The position numbers and the translations under genes are program-made. A stretch of DNA of 64,000 bases from Sediminibacterium ginsengisoli (GTDB lineage Bacteria > Bacteroidota > Bacteroidia > Chitinophagales > Chitinophagaceae): assembly GCF_900167075.1 (NCBI RefSeq), contig NZ_FUWH01000006.1, positions 1 through 64,000 on the forward strand, in the 5' to 3' direction. A model generated the notes under the pieces. It saw nothing but the letters and a program-made list of their open reading frames with translations. It had not been told where the DNA came from and did no database searches. Every line of letters starts with the position of its first letter. The first letter of the stretch is position 1. This document shows, in pieces, positions 1 through 7,793 of this stretch.

Positions 1-412
1 CCTCTGCTGACGTCTCCCGCAGGATGACTCAGCACAGCATGCATTGCTATCCTTCCGCCGCTGACGTCTCCCGGAGGGGACTCAGCGCAGCACGCACTTG
101 CTATTTCTAAACGCCGTTTATAAATTTTAGGCTTCACGCGGGTGCTGGTGTTATGTCGCTCAGGCCGCTGGGCCTCGTCTTTGCGCCAGCGCTGCTTTGG
201 CCTCTATCAAAATGTGCTGCGCATCATTTTGATTACCTCCGCTTCGCTGGGCACCGAATCCAAAGAGGCGCCTCTGCAAAGACTGGTTTGGTTCTTTTGG
301 TGAAATGGTTAATCACAATGATTTTACGTTGCCTCTGCTGACGTCTCCCGCGGGATGTCTCAGCGCAGCAGGTCAGGCGTCGGTGCTGCTTTGGTTTCTA
401 TTGGAATGTGCT
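1..412. repeat. Gene-free region with palindromic and direct repeats
   Basis: No convincing gene is seen here; the short open frames are uneven and overlap repeats. Three copies of a palindromic element occur at 6-33, 60-86 and 337-364. Each starts GCTGACGTCTCCCG and ends TCAGC, so GCTGA pairs with TCAGC and the inner TCC/GGA or CCCG/CGGG arms also pair. Copies 1 and 2 share a similar trailer (about 34-50 and 87-107), giving a roughly 54-bp tandem unit. A separate 29-bp direct repeat (191-219 and 385-413) matches at 24 of 29 positions. The array probably continues to the left of the window. Confidence 0.6.
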
Positions 413-449
413 GGAAAAAAAACAGCTGCATGAAAAAGCATGCAGCTGT
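413..449 (-). terminator. Intrinsic terminator of the PafA-like gene
   Basis: A perfect 11-bp stem (422-432 with 439-449) closes a 6-nt loop. On the minus strand it is followed by a run of eight T (413-421 read in reverse). It lies 20 bp past the phosphatase stop codon. Confidence 0.85.
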
Positions 450-468
450 CCGTATAAATAAAAATAGT

Positions 469-2127
469 TTATTTACTCATCACTTCCTCAATCACTTTGC
501 CAACGGCGCCGTTCGGCATTTGTATGCGGAGCAGTGCGGCAACGGTGCTGGCAATATCCGTCATATAAGTTTCGCGGTTGGTCTTTCCTTTGCGGATGCC
601 CCAGCCATACCAGAGCAGCGGAATATGTGAATCGTAAGCGTACCATAATCCATGGGTGGTACCGGTTGCCCCCCCTTCGATATATCCGGGCTTCAGTACG
701 ATCTGAATGTCGCCGTTACGGGTAGGATAGTAGCCATTGGCCATTCTTTCCCGCATTACCTGTGGTTGTGGGGTGGTAAGAATATCTGCAGTTTCAAATA
801 CATTGGAGATCGCATCCAGTTTACGCATCTGCGCAATGATCATTTTCTTTACAGCTGCTTTGTCAACACCTGCAGAATCAAGTCTGTTGTGGTTCAGGTG
901 CACCTGGTAATTGTACATACTCACTACCGCATTCTCAACACCATATTTTTCCTTGATGCGGCTGTTAAGATCTCGCATGGTACCACTGGCGCTGTACAGA
1001 CCGTTAGGCAGTTTATTTTCTTTCAGAAAACCCGGTACATGAGAAACGGCATGGTCTGCGGTGAGGAATGCCGTGTACTGGTTCTTACCAACAGTTGCAT
1101 CGAGGAAGGCAAACAGACGGCCGAGTTCTTCATCCAGCCTGATATAATTATCGACCTGTTCAACCGAATTCGGACCAAAAGAGTGGCCGATATAATCGGG
1201 AGACGAGAAGCTTACCGCCAGGAAATCGGTTACAGCACCTTTACCAAGATTTTCGCCTATTACGGCAGCTTTGGCCATTTCCACGGTTAAGGTATTACCC
1301 TGTGGTGAAGTGGAGATCTTGCTGTAATCCTTGCCCACATAAGCGGAGAAATTATAAGGAAAGCCCAATGCATCTTTGCCATGCGGTTTGCTTTCATAGT
1401 CTTTTACATCTGCTGTAGCATAATCTGCGTATTGTGCAGCCGGAAGTGCCGTATTCCAGTTCAGTTTGTAAAGGGAATCGGCGAGCTTACGCTGGTTGAA
1501 CTGCTGAACCCAATCGGGCAGCTGGTTCATGTAATAAGTGCTGGTAATGAAATTGCCGCTTTTGCCTTCATACCAGAAAGCGGCATTGGCCGAATGGCCT
1601 GCAGGCAGGATTGCGCCGCGGTCTTTCAGGGCAATGCCTACCACTTTGCTGCGGAAGTTGGTAGCCAGCCTCAGTTCATCACAAATAGTAGTGGTCAGCA
1701 TGTTTTTCGGGCTCATCTGGCCATCCTCGGTAGTAACGCTGCCCACGCCTTTTACACTTTTATCCTCGCTGCAGTAAACCGTACGCATCAGCTGACTGTC
1801 CCACCAGGAATTACCCGTAATGCCGTGAATGGCGGGCACGCTGCCTGTATAAACGCAGGTGTGGCCACAGGCGGTAACGGTAGGCGTATAGGGGATAAAG
1901 GTGTTCTCGCAGGAGAAGCCGTCGTTCAGCATTCTTTTAAAGCCGCCGGTACTTTTGAACAGCGGGTTGAAACGGTAGAGATAATCCCAGCGCATCTGGT
2001 CGATTACAATGCCCACCACCAGTTTGGGTCTTTCAATACCTTGTTCCGGAGCCGTTTTTGCAGCTTTCTGTGCCAGGAGGCCTAAACCCGGCAGCAGGGC
2101 CGCCATGAGTACGATCTGTTTTTTCAT
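469..2127 (-). CDS. pafA: PafA-like alkaline phosphatase
   Basis: Exported phosphomonoesterase of the alkaline phosphatase superfamily, resembling PafA, the calcium-independent periplasmic enzyme of Bacteroidota. I chose the ATG at 2127 because the residues that follow (MKKQIVLMAALLPGLGLLAQ) form a signal peptide; the open frame runs 17 codons further upstream without adding a sensible N-terminus. Metal-site motifs are in order: VVGIVIDQMRWD (first metal Asp), TPTVTACGHT (nucleophile Thr), SSPDYIGHSFG (Asp/His), TADHAVSH (Asp/His) and TTHGLWYAYD (His). Length of about 552 aa fits the family. It stands alone, divergent from the gene at 2308. Confident of family, slightly less of exact substrate. 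Confidence 0.88.
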   Translation of the reverse strand: MKKQIVLMAALLPGLGLLAQKAAKTAPEQGIERPKLVVGIVIDQMRWDYLYRFNPLFKSTGGFKRMLNDGFSCENTFIPYTPTVTACGHTCVYTGSVPAIHGITGNSWWDSQLMRTVYCSEDKSVKGVGSVTTEDGQMSPKNMLTTTICDELRLATNFRSKVVGIALKDRGAILPAGHSANAAFWYEGKSGNFITSTYYMNQLPDWVQQFNQRKLADSLYKLNWNTALPAAQYADYATADVKDYESKPHGKDALGFPYNFSAYVGKDYSKISTSPQGNTLTVEMAKAAVIGENLGKGAVTDFLAVSFSSPDYIGHSFGPNSVEQVDNYIRLDEELGRLFAFLDATVGKNQYTAFLTADHAVSHVPGFLKENKLPNGLYSASGTMRDLNSRIKEKYGVENAVVSMYNYQVHLNHNRLDSAGVDKAAVKKMIIAQMRKLDAISNVFETADILTTPQPQVMRERMANGYYPTRNGDIQIVLKPGYIEGGATGTTHGLWYAYDSHIPLLWYGWGIRKGKTNRETYMTDIASTVAALLRIQMPNGAVGKVIEEVMSK

Positions 2128-2241
2128 TGTTCGTGAAGGTTTGATCAATAAGCAGGTTGTGAAGGTAAGATAACCCATTGAAAATTAACATCAGTTTGGC
2201 AGCCGGGGGAGGAGGCATGCACACCAGGTGAATAAATCTGC

Positions 2242-2272
2242 TTGCTGGCTCAGTGTTTTAGGGTTACTTTTG
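2242..2272 (+). promoter_or_regulatory. Bacteroidota-type promoter for the oxoamine synthase gene
   Basis: TTG at 2242-2244 and TACTTTTG at 2265-2272 fit the -33 (TTTG) and -7 (TAnnTTTG) elements, with a 20-nt spacer. Transcription would start near 2279, about 30 nt before the ATG. Confidence 0.5.
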
Positions 2273-2307
2273 CGGCTAATTGATAACCAAAGTAATAATT
2301 TGATAAT

Positions 2308-3567
2308 ATGGCAGACATTTTTGAGAAACTGGTTAAGAATTACGGACCGATTGGTCAGCACCGTGAAAGAGCGCATGGTTATTTCGCATTTCCCAAGCTG
2401 GAAGGCGATATCGGCAGCCGTATGAAATTCCGTGGGAAAGAAATGATTGTCTGGAGTCTCAATAACTATCTCGGCCTTGCCAACCACCCCGAAATCCGCA
2501 AAACGGATGCTGAAGCTGCAAAAGAATTTGGTCTGGCCCTCCCGATGGGCGCACGTATGATGAGCGGAAACAGCAATTATCACGAGCAACTGGAGCAGGA
2601 ACTGGCTGAATTTGAGCAGAAAGAAGACGCGATCCTGATGAACTTTGGTTACCAGGGTATTATGAGTGCGATCGACGCTATTTGCGGCCGCCATGATGTG
2701 ATCGTTTACGACGCAGAAAGCCATGCCTGTATCATCGACGGCCTTCGCCTTCACCCGGGCCACCGTTATGTGTTCAAACACAACGATGTGGAAGATCTCG
2801 ATAAACAACTGCAACGTGCTGCCGCACTGATCGAAAAACAAAATGCCGGTGGTATACTGGTCATTACCGAAGGTGTTTTCGGTATGGCGGGCGATCAGGG
2901 TAAACTGAAAGAAATCGCAGAACTGAAAAATAAATACGAATTCAGGTTGCTGGTAGATGATGCGCATGGTTTTGGTACCATGGGTAAAACAGGTGCCGGC
3001 GCCGGCGAAGAGCAGAATTGCCAGGACGCGATCGACCTGTACTTCTCTACTTTTGCAAAATCAATGGCTTCTATCGGTGCATTCATGGCCGGTCCGAAGA
3101 TCATCATCGATTATATCCGTTACAATATCCGTTCACAGATCTTCGCGAAGAGTCTGCCAATGCCGATCGTGATCGGTAACCTGAAAAGGCTGGAAATGCT
3201 GCGCACAATGCCGGAGCTGAAAGATAAACTGTGGAGCAATGCACTGAAACTGCAGAACGGACTGAAAGAAAGAGGCTTCGACATCGGTAAAACCGATTCA
3301 CCCGTAACACCGGTTTACATGAAAGGTGGTGTGGAAGAAGCCACTGCCATGGTAATGGACCTGCGTGAGAACTACCACATTTTCTGTTCTATTGTAGTTT
3401 ACCCTGTTATTCCTAAAGGACATATCATCTACAGGTTAATCCCGACTGCAGCGCATACCGATGCAGATATCGAGGAAACCCTGAAAGCATTCACCGAAAC
3501 CAAAGCCAAGCTCGATGCCGGTGCTTATAAAGTGGAAGCAATCCCTGATATGGCCGAAGCAAAATAA
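2308..3567 (+). CDS. Alpha-oxoamine synthase family PLP enzyme (Spt/Kbl/BioF-like)
   Basis: PLP-dependent acyl-CoA:amino acid C-acyltransferase of the family that includes serine palmitoyltransferase, 2-amino-3-ketobutyrate CoA ligase and BioF. Seen: SLNNYLGLANHPE near the N-terminus, the DDAHGFG motif, and TFAKSMASIG with Lys251 as the likely Schiff-base lysine. The 419-aa length is normal. Bacteroidota make sphingolipids, so a serine palmitoyltransferase-type role is possible, but the N-terminus differs from the characterised Sphingobacterium enzyme and this may be a paralogue with another acyl or amino substrate. No biotin or threonine-degradation genes flank it. It is monocistronic, with a terminator just downstream. 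Confidence 0.8.
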   Translation: MADIFEKLVKNYGPIGQHRERAHGYFAFPKLEGDIGSRMKFRGKEMIVWSLNNYLGLANHPEIRKTDAEAAKEFGLALPMGARMMSGNSNYHEQLEQELAEFEQKEDAILMNFGYQGIMSAIDAICGRHDVIVYDAESHACIIDGLRLHPGHRYVFKHNDVEDLDKQLQRAAALIEKQNAGGILVITEGVFGMAGDQGKLKEIAELKNKYEFRLLVDDAHGFGTMGKTGAGAGEEQNCQDAIDLYFSTFAKSMASIGAFMAGPKIIIDYIRYNIRSQIFAKSLPMPIVIGNLKRLEMLRTMPELKDKLWSNALKLQNGLKERGFDIGKTDSPVTPVYMKGGVEEATAMVMDLRENYHIFCSIVVYPVIPKGHIIYRLIPTAAHTDADIEETLKAFTETKAKLDAGAYKVEAIPDMAEAK

Positions 3568-3585
3568 AAGATAAGGCAACTGATA

Positions 3586-3617
3586 AAAAATGCCGCAAAG
3601 AAATTTGCGGCATTTTT
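3586..3617. terminator. Bidirectional terminator
   Basis: A 14-bp perfect stem (3586-3599 with 3604-3617) with loop GAAA, flanked by A-runs and T-runs. It sits between two convergent genes (stops at 3567 and 3621) and can serve both. Confidence 0.85.
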
Positions 3618-3620
3618 ATT

Positions 3621-4004
3621 TTATTTCCCATGCTGCCAGCAATAGCTGCTGCCTGTTGCTGCAGCTCTGCTGCACCTGCTGCCTTTTTTTGTTGTTGCCT
3701 GGCACTGGCTGCTGTTTTTCTTTTGCGGTATAGAAGGAGATGAGGGCGACTTTGTTTTACCCCGGTCGTTGCATACGCCACAGGAGCCGCCCGACTTACA
3801 ATGTTTACATGCACTGCAATTGCTACAGGCCCTGCAAGGATCACTGCCGGTGCATTTTCCCGGCGCAGAAAGCGGGGGTACAGCTTTTTCGCCTGCCAGT
3901 GTTACTGAACCCGGACCTGTTGTATTGATTGTACGTGACGGAGGAGAACTGATAAAGGACCCGGCAAGTAAAACGATTGTACAAATACAGGCAAGTATTC
4001 TCAT
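3621..4004 (-). CDS. Small exported Cys-rich protein, DUF5763-like
   Basis: Unknown function, 127 aa from the preferred ATG at 4004. A signal peptide follows (MRILACICTIVLLAGSFIS). The open frame extends 36 codons upstream, but that part is basic and aromatic and spoils the signal. The middle holds a dense cysteine cluster with about eight Cys in CxxC-like spacing (KCTGSDPCRACSNCSACKHC and onward). The C-terminus has the pattern CQATTKKGSRCSR...YCWQH, which recurs in DUF5763 proteins and looks like a small metal-binding knuckle. Neighbours give no clue. Metal binding is inference. Confidence 0.6.
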   Translation of the reverse strand: MRILACICTIVLLAGSFISSPPSRTINTTGPGSVTLAGEKAVPPLSAPGKCTGSDPCRACSNCSACKHCKSGGSCGVCNDRGKTKSPSSPSIPQKKNSSQCQATTKKGSRCSRAAATGSSYCWQHGK

Positions 4005-4159
4005 AGCATTTTTTATAAATATAATATATATGATGGAAGAAAAGAAGCGCAACTCCGGTTGATACCTGCCTTTTTTCCGGGTTTGAAAAAAAGTTTTTAC
4101 ACCGTACTTCATTCCTTCAATACTTTAACTTCAGTCTTATGCAAAATTATCAGTGAATG

Positions 4160-4960
4160 TCAGCGTACTATTTTTTCCTTTGCCGAAAGGTGTTTAGGTT
4201 TATAAAAAAGTATAATTGCAATGCCCCAGATTGTAATGAGCATACCCATATAGTTGTTGGTGTTTTTGTCTGCAAAATCTGCGAGGAAAGCGATGTCTAC
4301 TGTTGCGTGAAAGATCGCACATACAAGAATGCTTCCTTTTGATGAATTATAAAACCAGGTAAGTAAGATACTGCCTGTTAGCAGACTGAATACCCAGCCA
4401 AAAATGCCTGCAACGTCCATGCCTGTGAATCCTGGTCTGTAAAAGAACAGCGGCAGGTGCCATAATGCCCAGAAGATGGTAAGGATAAGACTGGCAGTAA
4501 GTGCATTGAACTTTGTCTGTAGCCGCGGAAGTGCAAATCCGCGCCAGCCTGTTTCTTCGCCGAATCCAAAGAAGACCAGATTAAACAGAAAAAAGCCAGC
4601 AAACCCAAATGCCGGATATTCTCCGGTTGTCAGCAGACCTGAGAGCGCAACAGGGCTACCATTGATGATAGAATTCAGTAAGGATGCTATAACCGCCAGC
4701 AGAAAAGGGCTGAGTAATGCAATCAGAAGGTAAACAACCTGCCCCTGTCGCATTTGTTTGAATAACTGCAGGATGCCGGGCCGTTTTTCATATCGCCAGG
4801 TGCTGATCATCGCGGCGATCAAAGGACCGAGCCCTCCAATGGCATGGTGGAACGGCAGAACGGGCAATCCCTCAATTCCTGCCGCAGGCGCATACAAGGG
4901 AAACCAGATAATCCAGCTGATCAGGTAAGCAAGAAGAAAGTAAGTGACCAATGGTTTCAT
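4160..4960 (-). CDS. CPBP family intramembrane metalloprotease
   Basis: Integral membrane protein of the CPBP (CAAX protease and bacteriocin-processing, Abi) family, 266 aa with about seven to eight hydrophobic segments. The three family motifs are present: FGEETGWRGFALPRLQ (catalytic Glu pair and Arg), ALWHLPLFFY (His) and IFHATVDIAF (His). Members act as glutamic-type membrane proteases, some in bacteriocin self-immunity. No bacteriocin gene is visible nearby, so the substrate is unknown. It is followed by a gap with no clear terminator. Confidence 0.85.
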   Translation of the reverse strand: MKPLVTYFLLAYLISWIIWFPLYAPAAGIEGLPVLPFHHAIGGLGPLIAAMISTWRYEKRPGILQLFKQMRQGQVVYLLIALLSPFLLAVIASLLNSIINGSPVALSGLLTTGEYPAFGFAGFFLFNLVFFGFGEETGWRGFALPRLQTKFNALTASLILTIFWALWHLPLFFYRPGFTGMDVAGIFGWVFSLLTGSILLTWFYNSSKGSILVCAIFHATVDIAFLADFADKNTNNYMGMLITIWGIAIILFYKPKHLSAKEKIVR

Positions 4961-5057
4961 ACGGATAACGGTTATATAGGACTCCGTTGCTGCCTAACCT
5001 TCTTCAGCAGACGTTCACGCAGGGAACGCTGCTCGCCTCTCACTTTGGCCTCACTCA

Positions 5058-6620
5058 TTACCTATACTCCCCAAACTCCTTCCGCAACGTATCCGCGATC
5101 TCGCCCAGCGTACAGTAATTTTCAACGGCTTCGATCACCAGCGGCATCAGGTTATTTCCGTTTACGGCTGCTGCTGCAATGGCATCAAGGCATTGTGCTG
5201 CTTTGGCTGCATCCCTTCTGGCGCGCAGTGAAGCGAGCTTCTGGCTCTGTACCGTACGGATACTGTCGTCTATCTTGAATCCCGGCACCGGCTCTTCTTT
5301 GTCGATCGTGAATTTGTTTACACCAACGATGATCTTGCTGCCATCTTCAATATGGCGCTGGTATTCATACGCACTCCTTGCAATTTCATCCTGCATGAAT
5401 CCTTCTTCGATCGCACTCACACTGCCGCCCATCGCATCGATGCGCGCTACCAGTTCCCAGGCTTTCTGTTCTACTTCATTGGTCAGTGATTCCACATAAT
5501 AACTGCCTGCAAGCGGATCCACAGTGTCTGGTGCGCCGCTCTCGAATGCCACAACCTGCTGTGTTCTCAATGCAATACGTGCGGCTTCTTCCGTGGGCAG
5601 ACTGAGCGCCTCGTCGTAGCCGTTGGTATGCAGGCTCTGTGTGCCGCCCAGCACTGCTGCAAGGGTTTGTATGGTTACGCGGCTGATATTGTTAAGCGGT
5701 TGTTGTGCGGTAAGTGTTGCTCCGCCCGTTTGTGTATGAAAACGGAGCATCATGGCTTTTTCGTCAGTAGCACCCAGTTCCTTCATCATGGTCGCCCACA
5801 TGCGTCTTGCCGCCCTGAATTTTGCTACTTCTTCGAACAGGTTATTGTGAGCGTTGAAGAAGAATGATAACCTTTTGCCGAATACGTTGATGTTCAGCCC
5901 TTTCTCCAGTGCTGCTTTTACATACGCTTTACCATTACTCAGTGTAAATGCGATCTCCTGTACAGCCGTGCTGCCCGCTTCCCGGATATGATAACCCGAA
6001 ATGGAGATCGTATTCCATTTGGGAAGATCCGTACTGCACCATTGAAAGATATCCGTAATGATGCGCATGGAAGGTTTGGGCGGATAGATATAAGTGCCCC
6101 TGGCTGCATATTCCTTCAGGATATCGTTCTGTATCGTGCCGGCAATTTTTTTCAGGTCTGCACCCTGTTTTTTCGCTAATGCCACATAAAAAGCCAGCAG
6201 GATAAAACCAGTGGCATTGATGGTCATGGATGTGCTTACATCTTCCAGCTTAATACCCTGGAATAGGGTTTCCATATCTTCAATGCTGTCTATCGCCACA
6301 CCTACTTTTCCTACTTCACCTTCGGCCAGTGCATGGTCACTGTCGTAGCCGATCTGGGTAGGAAGATCAAATGCCACGCTGAGCCCCATTACCCCCTGTG
6401 AGAGCAGGTAATGATAACGTTTATTACTTTCTTCGGCAGTGGAGAAGCCGGCGTACTGGCGCATCGTCCATAATTTGCCCCTGTACATGTCGGGTTGTAC
6501 GCCTCTTGTGTAGGGAAACCGGCCGGGCATCTCTTCAGCTTTGCCTGCCGGGAGATCTTTGGCCGTGTACAATTCTTTTATCTCGATACCGCTATCGGTT
6601 AATTTCTGGCTAGGGTTCAT
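5058..6620 (-). CDS. Methylmalonyl-CoA mutase family catalytic subunit without B12 domain
   Basis: Catalyses, or helps catalyse, a coenzyme B12-dependent acyl-CoA carbon skeleton rearrangement, most likely (R)-methylmalonyl-CoA to succinyl-CoA. The 520-aa chain aligns with the TIM-barrel half: [20 protein letters not shown] near residue 35, [14 protein letters not shown], the [16 protein letters not shown] motif, and [15 protein letters not shown]. The C-terminal cobalamin domain with DxHxxG is absent, so a separate small B12-binding chain would be needed; none is in this window. It starts 28 bp after a small membrane-protein gene on the same strand, suggesting an operon. A related acyl-CoA mutase activity cannot be excluded. 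Confidence 0.85.
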   Translation of the reverse strand: MNPSQKLTDSGIEIKELYTAKDLPAGKAEEMPGRFPYTRGVQPDMYRGKLWTMRQYAGFSTAEESNKRYHYLLSQGVMGLSVAFDLPTQIGYDSDHALAEGEVGKVGVAIDSIEDMETLFQGIKLEDVSTSMTINATGFILLAFYVALAKKQGADLKKIAGTIQNDILKEYAARGTYIYPPKPSMRIITDIFQWCSTDLPKWNTISISGYHIREAGSTAVQEIAFTLSNGKAYVKAALEKGLNINVFGKRLSFFFNAHNNLFEEVAKFRAARRMWATMMKELGATDEKAMMLRFHTQTGGATLTAQQPLNNISRVTIQTLAAVLGGTQSLHTNGYDEALSLPTEEAARIALRTQQVVAFESGAPDTVDPLAGSYYVESLTNEVEQKAWELVARIDAMGGSVSAIEEGFMQDEIARSAYEYQRHIEDGSKIIVGVNKFTIDKEEPVPGFKIDDSIRTVQSQKLASLRARRDAAKAAQCLDAIAAAAVNGNNLMPLVIEAVENYCTLGEIADTLRKEFGEYR

Positions 6621-6648
6621 GTTGCAATCGTTGTCTGTGGGGGAATCG

Positions 6649-7152
6649 TTAAAGATGTTTCTTGGCTTCGAAGCTCAAAGCTTCACTTACCAGTTCGTGC
6701 AGGTTCGCTTTTTCATCGTTCATCAGAAATTCCAGGATAGCTTTCAGCAGATCGGCTCCGCTTGCCGTTTCCGGCACGATGCTGCCTATCTGGTTAATGA
6801 TGAGCAGGTTCTTTTCTTTCAATCCTTTTACTGCATTCCAGATTTCCGGAGCAAGGTATACCTGCTGGGTTACGTTATAATCGAATTCATCACGTATGGT
6901 TTTGGTCAGCACGTATTGCATTTCACGGGCACTGAGGCCTGCAGGACTGATACGCGCCGCCAGGTTGGGCAATGCGATCCGGTCTGTCATCAATGCGATA
7001 CGTTCATAAGCCTGGAGGATAAGCGGGGAGGGGCTTTTCTGCTGCTGTTGTTCTTCTCTTCTGCCTTTTCGCTGCAGGTAGATCAGCCAGCCCAGCAATG
7101 CTGCAATCATAACGGCTATAACAACGGTAAGCATCATAGTGGTGTCCAGCAT
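6649..7152 (-). CDS. Membrane-anchored protein, DUF7935-like
   Basis: Unknown function, 167 aa. One N-terminal transmembrane helix (about residues 5-26) is followed by a basic, Gln-rich linker and a helical cytoplasmic domain. It resembles a conserved Bacteroidota family that I know as DUF7935, found beside mutase genes. The stop lies 28 bp from the start of the methylmalonyl-CoA mutase gene, so the two are probably cotranscribed. A candidate -7 element (TATTTTTG on the minus strand, 7176-7183) lies about 24 bp upstream of the ATG. Confidence 0.65.
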   Translation of the reverse strand: MLDTTMMLTVVIAVMIAALLGWLIYLQRKGRREEQQQQKSPSPLILQAYERIALMTDRIALPNLAARISPAGLSAREMQYVLTKTIRDEFDYNVTQQVYLAPEIWNAVKGLKEKNLLIINQIGSIVPETASGADLLKAILEFLMNDEKANLHELVSEALSFEAKKHL

Positions 7153-7276
7153 CCTTGTGTTTTTTACTTAGGGCACAAAAATAAGGAGGAATAAGTGGTT
7201 TACATGAGACTGCTGCACCAATCAGATGTTCCGGCTATCGAAAATGCCTTTAACACGCCGATTGCACGATAAAATG

Positions 7277-7284
7277 TAAATTTG
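7277..7284 (+). promoter_or_regulatory. Candidate -7 element for the IscA-type gene
   Basis: TAAATTTG matches TAnnTTTG and ends 25 nt before the ATG at 7310. A convincing -33 TTTG at the right spacing is not seen. Confidence 0.35.
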
Positions 7285-7309
7285 TATTATAAAACAGTAT
7301 ACAACTATT

Positions 7310-7654
7310 ATGGATACATTAACAGCAACTCCAGTTACACTTACCGCCGGAGCGGTGGAAGAGCTGCGCCGGCTCATGAGCGCCGACGGCTTCGATGCTT
7401 CACAATACCTGCGCGTGGGTGTGAAAGGCGGCGGATGCAGCGGTATGACCTATGTGCTGGGATTCGATCAGCCCGACGCCAATGATGCTCATTTTGAGAT
7501 CGAAGGTGTACGTTGTATCATCAATAAAAGCCACCAGTTATACCTGCATGGCATGGAAATCGACTGGCAGGGCGGACTTAACAGCCGTGGTTTTACCTTC
7601 AGTAATCCGAACGCAAGCAAAACCTGTGGCTGCGGAACGTCTTTCGCAGTGTAA
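7310..7654 (+). CDS. HesB/IscA-type iron-sulfur cluster assembly protein
   Basis: A-type carrier that accepts or delivers Fe-S clusters to apoproteins in the cytoplasm. The 114-aa length is typical. The three conserved cysteines are present: Cys43 in GGGCSGMTY and Cys106/Cys108 in the C-terminal TCGCGTSF. No other isc or suf gene is adjacent, so whether it is closer to IscA, SufA or ErpA is open. Monocistronic, with its own terminator. Confidence 0.88.
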   Translation: MDTLTATPVTLTAGAVEELRRLMSADGFDASQYLRVGVKGGGCSGMTYVLGFDQPDANDAHFEIEGVRCIINKSHQLYLHGMEIDWQGGLNSRGFTFSNPNASKTCGCGTSFAV

Positions 7655-7679
7655 CATCACATTTATTCTGATTTTTAAG

Positions 7680-7704
7680 GCCGCACAATCTGTGCGGCTT
7701 TTTT
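7680..7704 (+). terminator. Terminator of the IscA-type gene
   Basis: Stem GCCGCACA with TGTGCGGC (7680-7687 and 7691-7698), three-nt loop, followed by six T. Confidence 0.85.
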
Positions 7705-7732
7705 GTGTCCGTAACTATTGTCCTGTCTGCAC

Positions 7733-7772
7733 AAAAAAAAGCCCGTCCCACATGATTCCATGTGGGACGGGC
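7733..7772 (-). terminator. Terminator of secDF
   Basis: A 14-bp perfect stem (7741-7754 with 7759-7772) and a 4-nt loop. On the minus strand eight T follow (7733-7740). It lies 22 bp past the secDF stop. Confidence 0.88.
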
Positions 7773-7793
7773 TTTGTATAGAAAATAAACTGT

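Noticed and set aside
153..630. Short plus-strand open frames in the repeat region
   Set aside because: They overlap palindromic repeats and the opposing phosphatase gene, and the protein sequences look like random translation.
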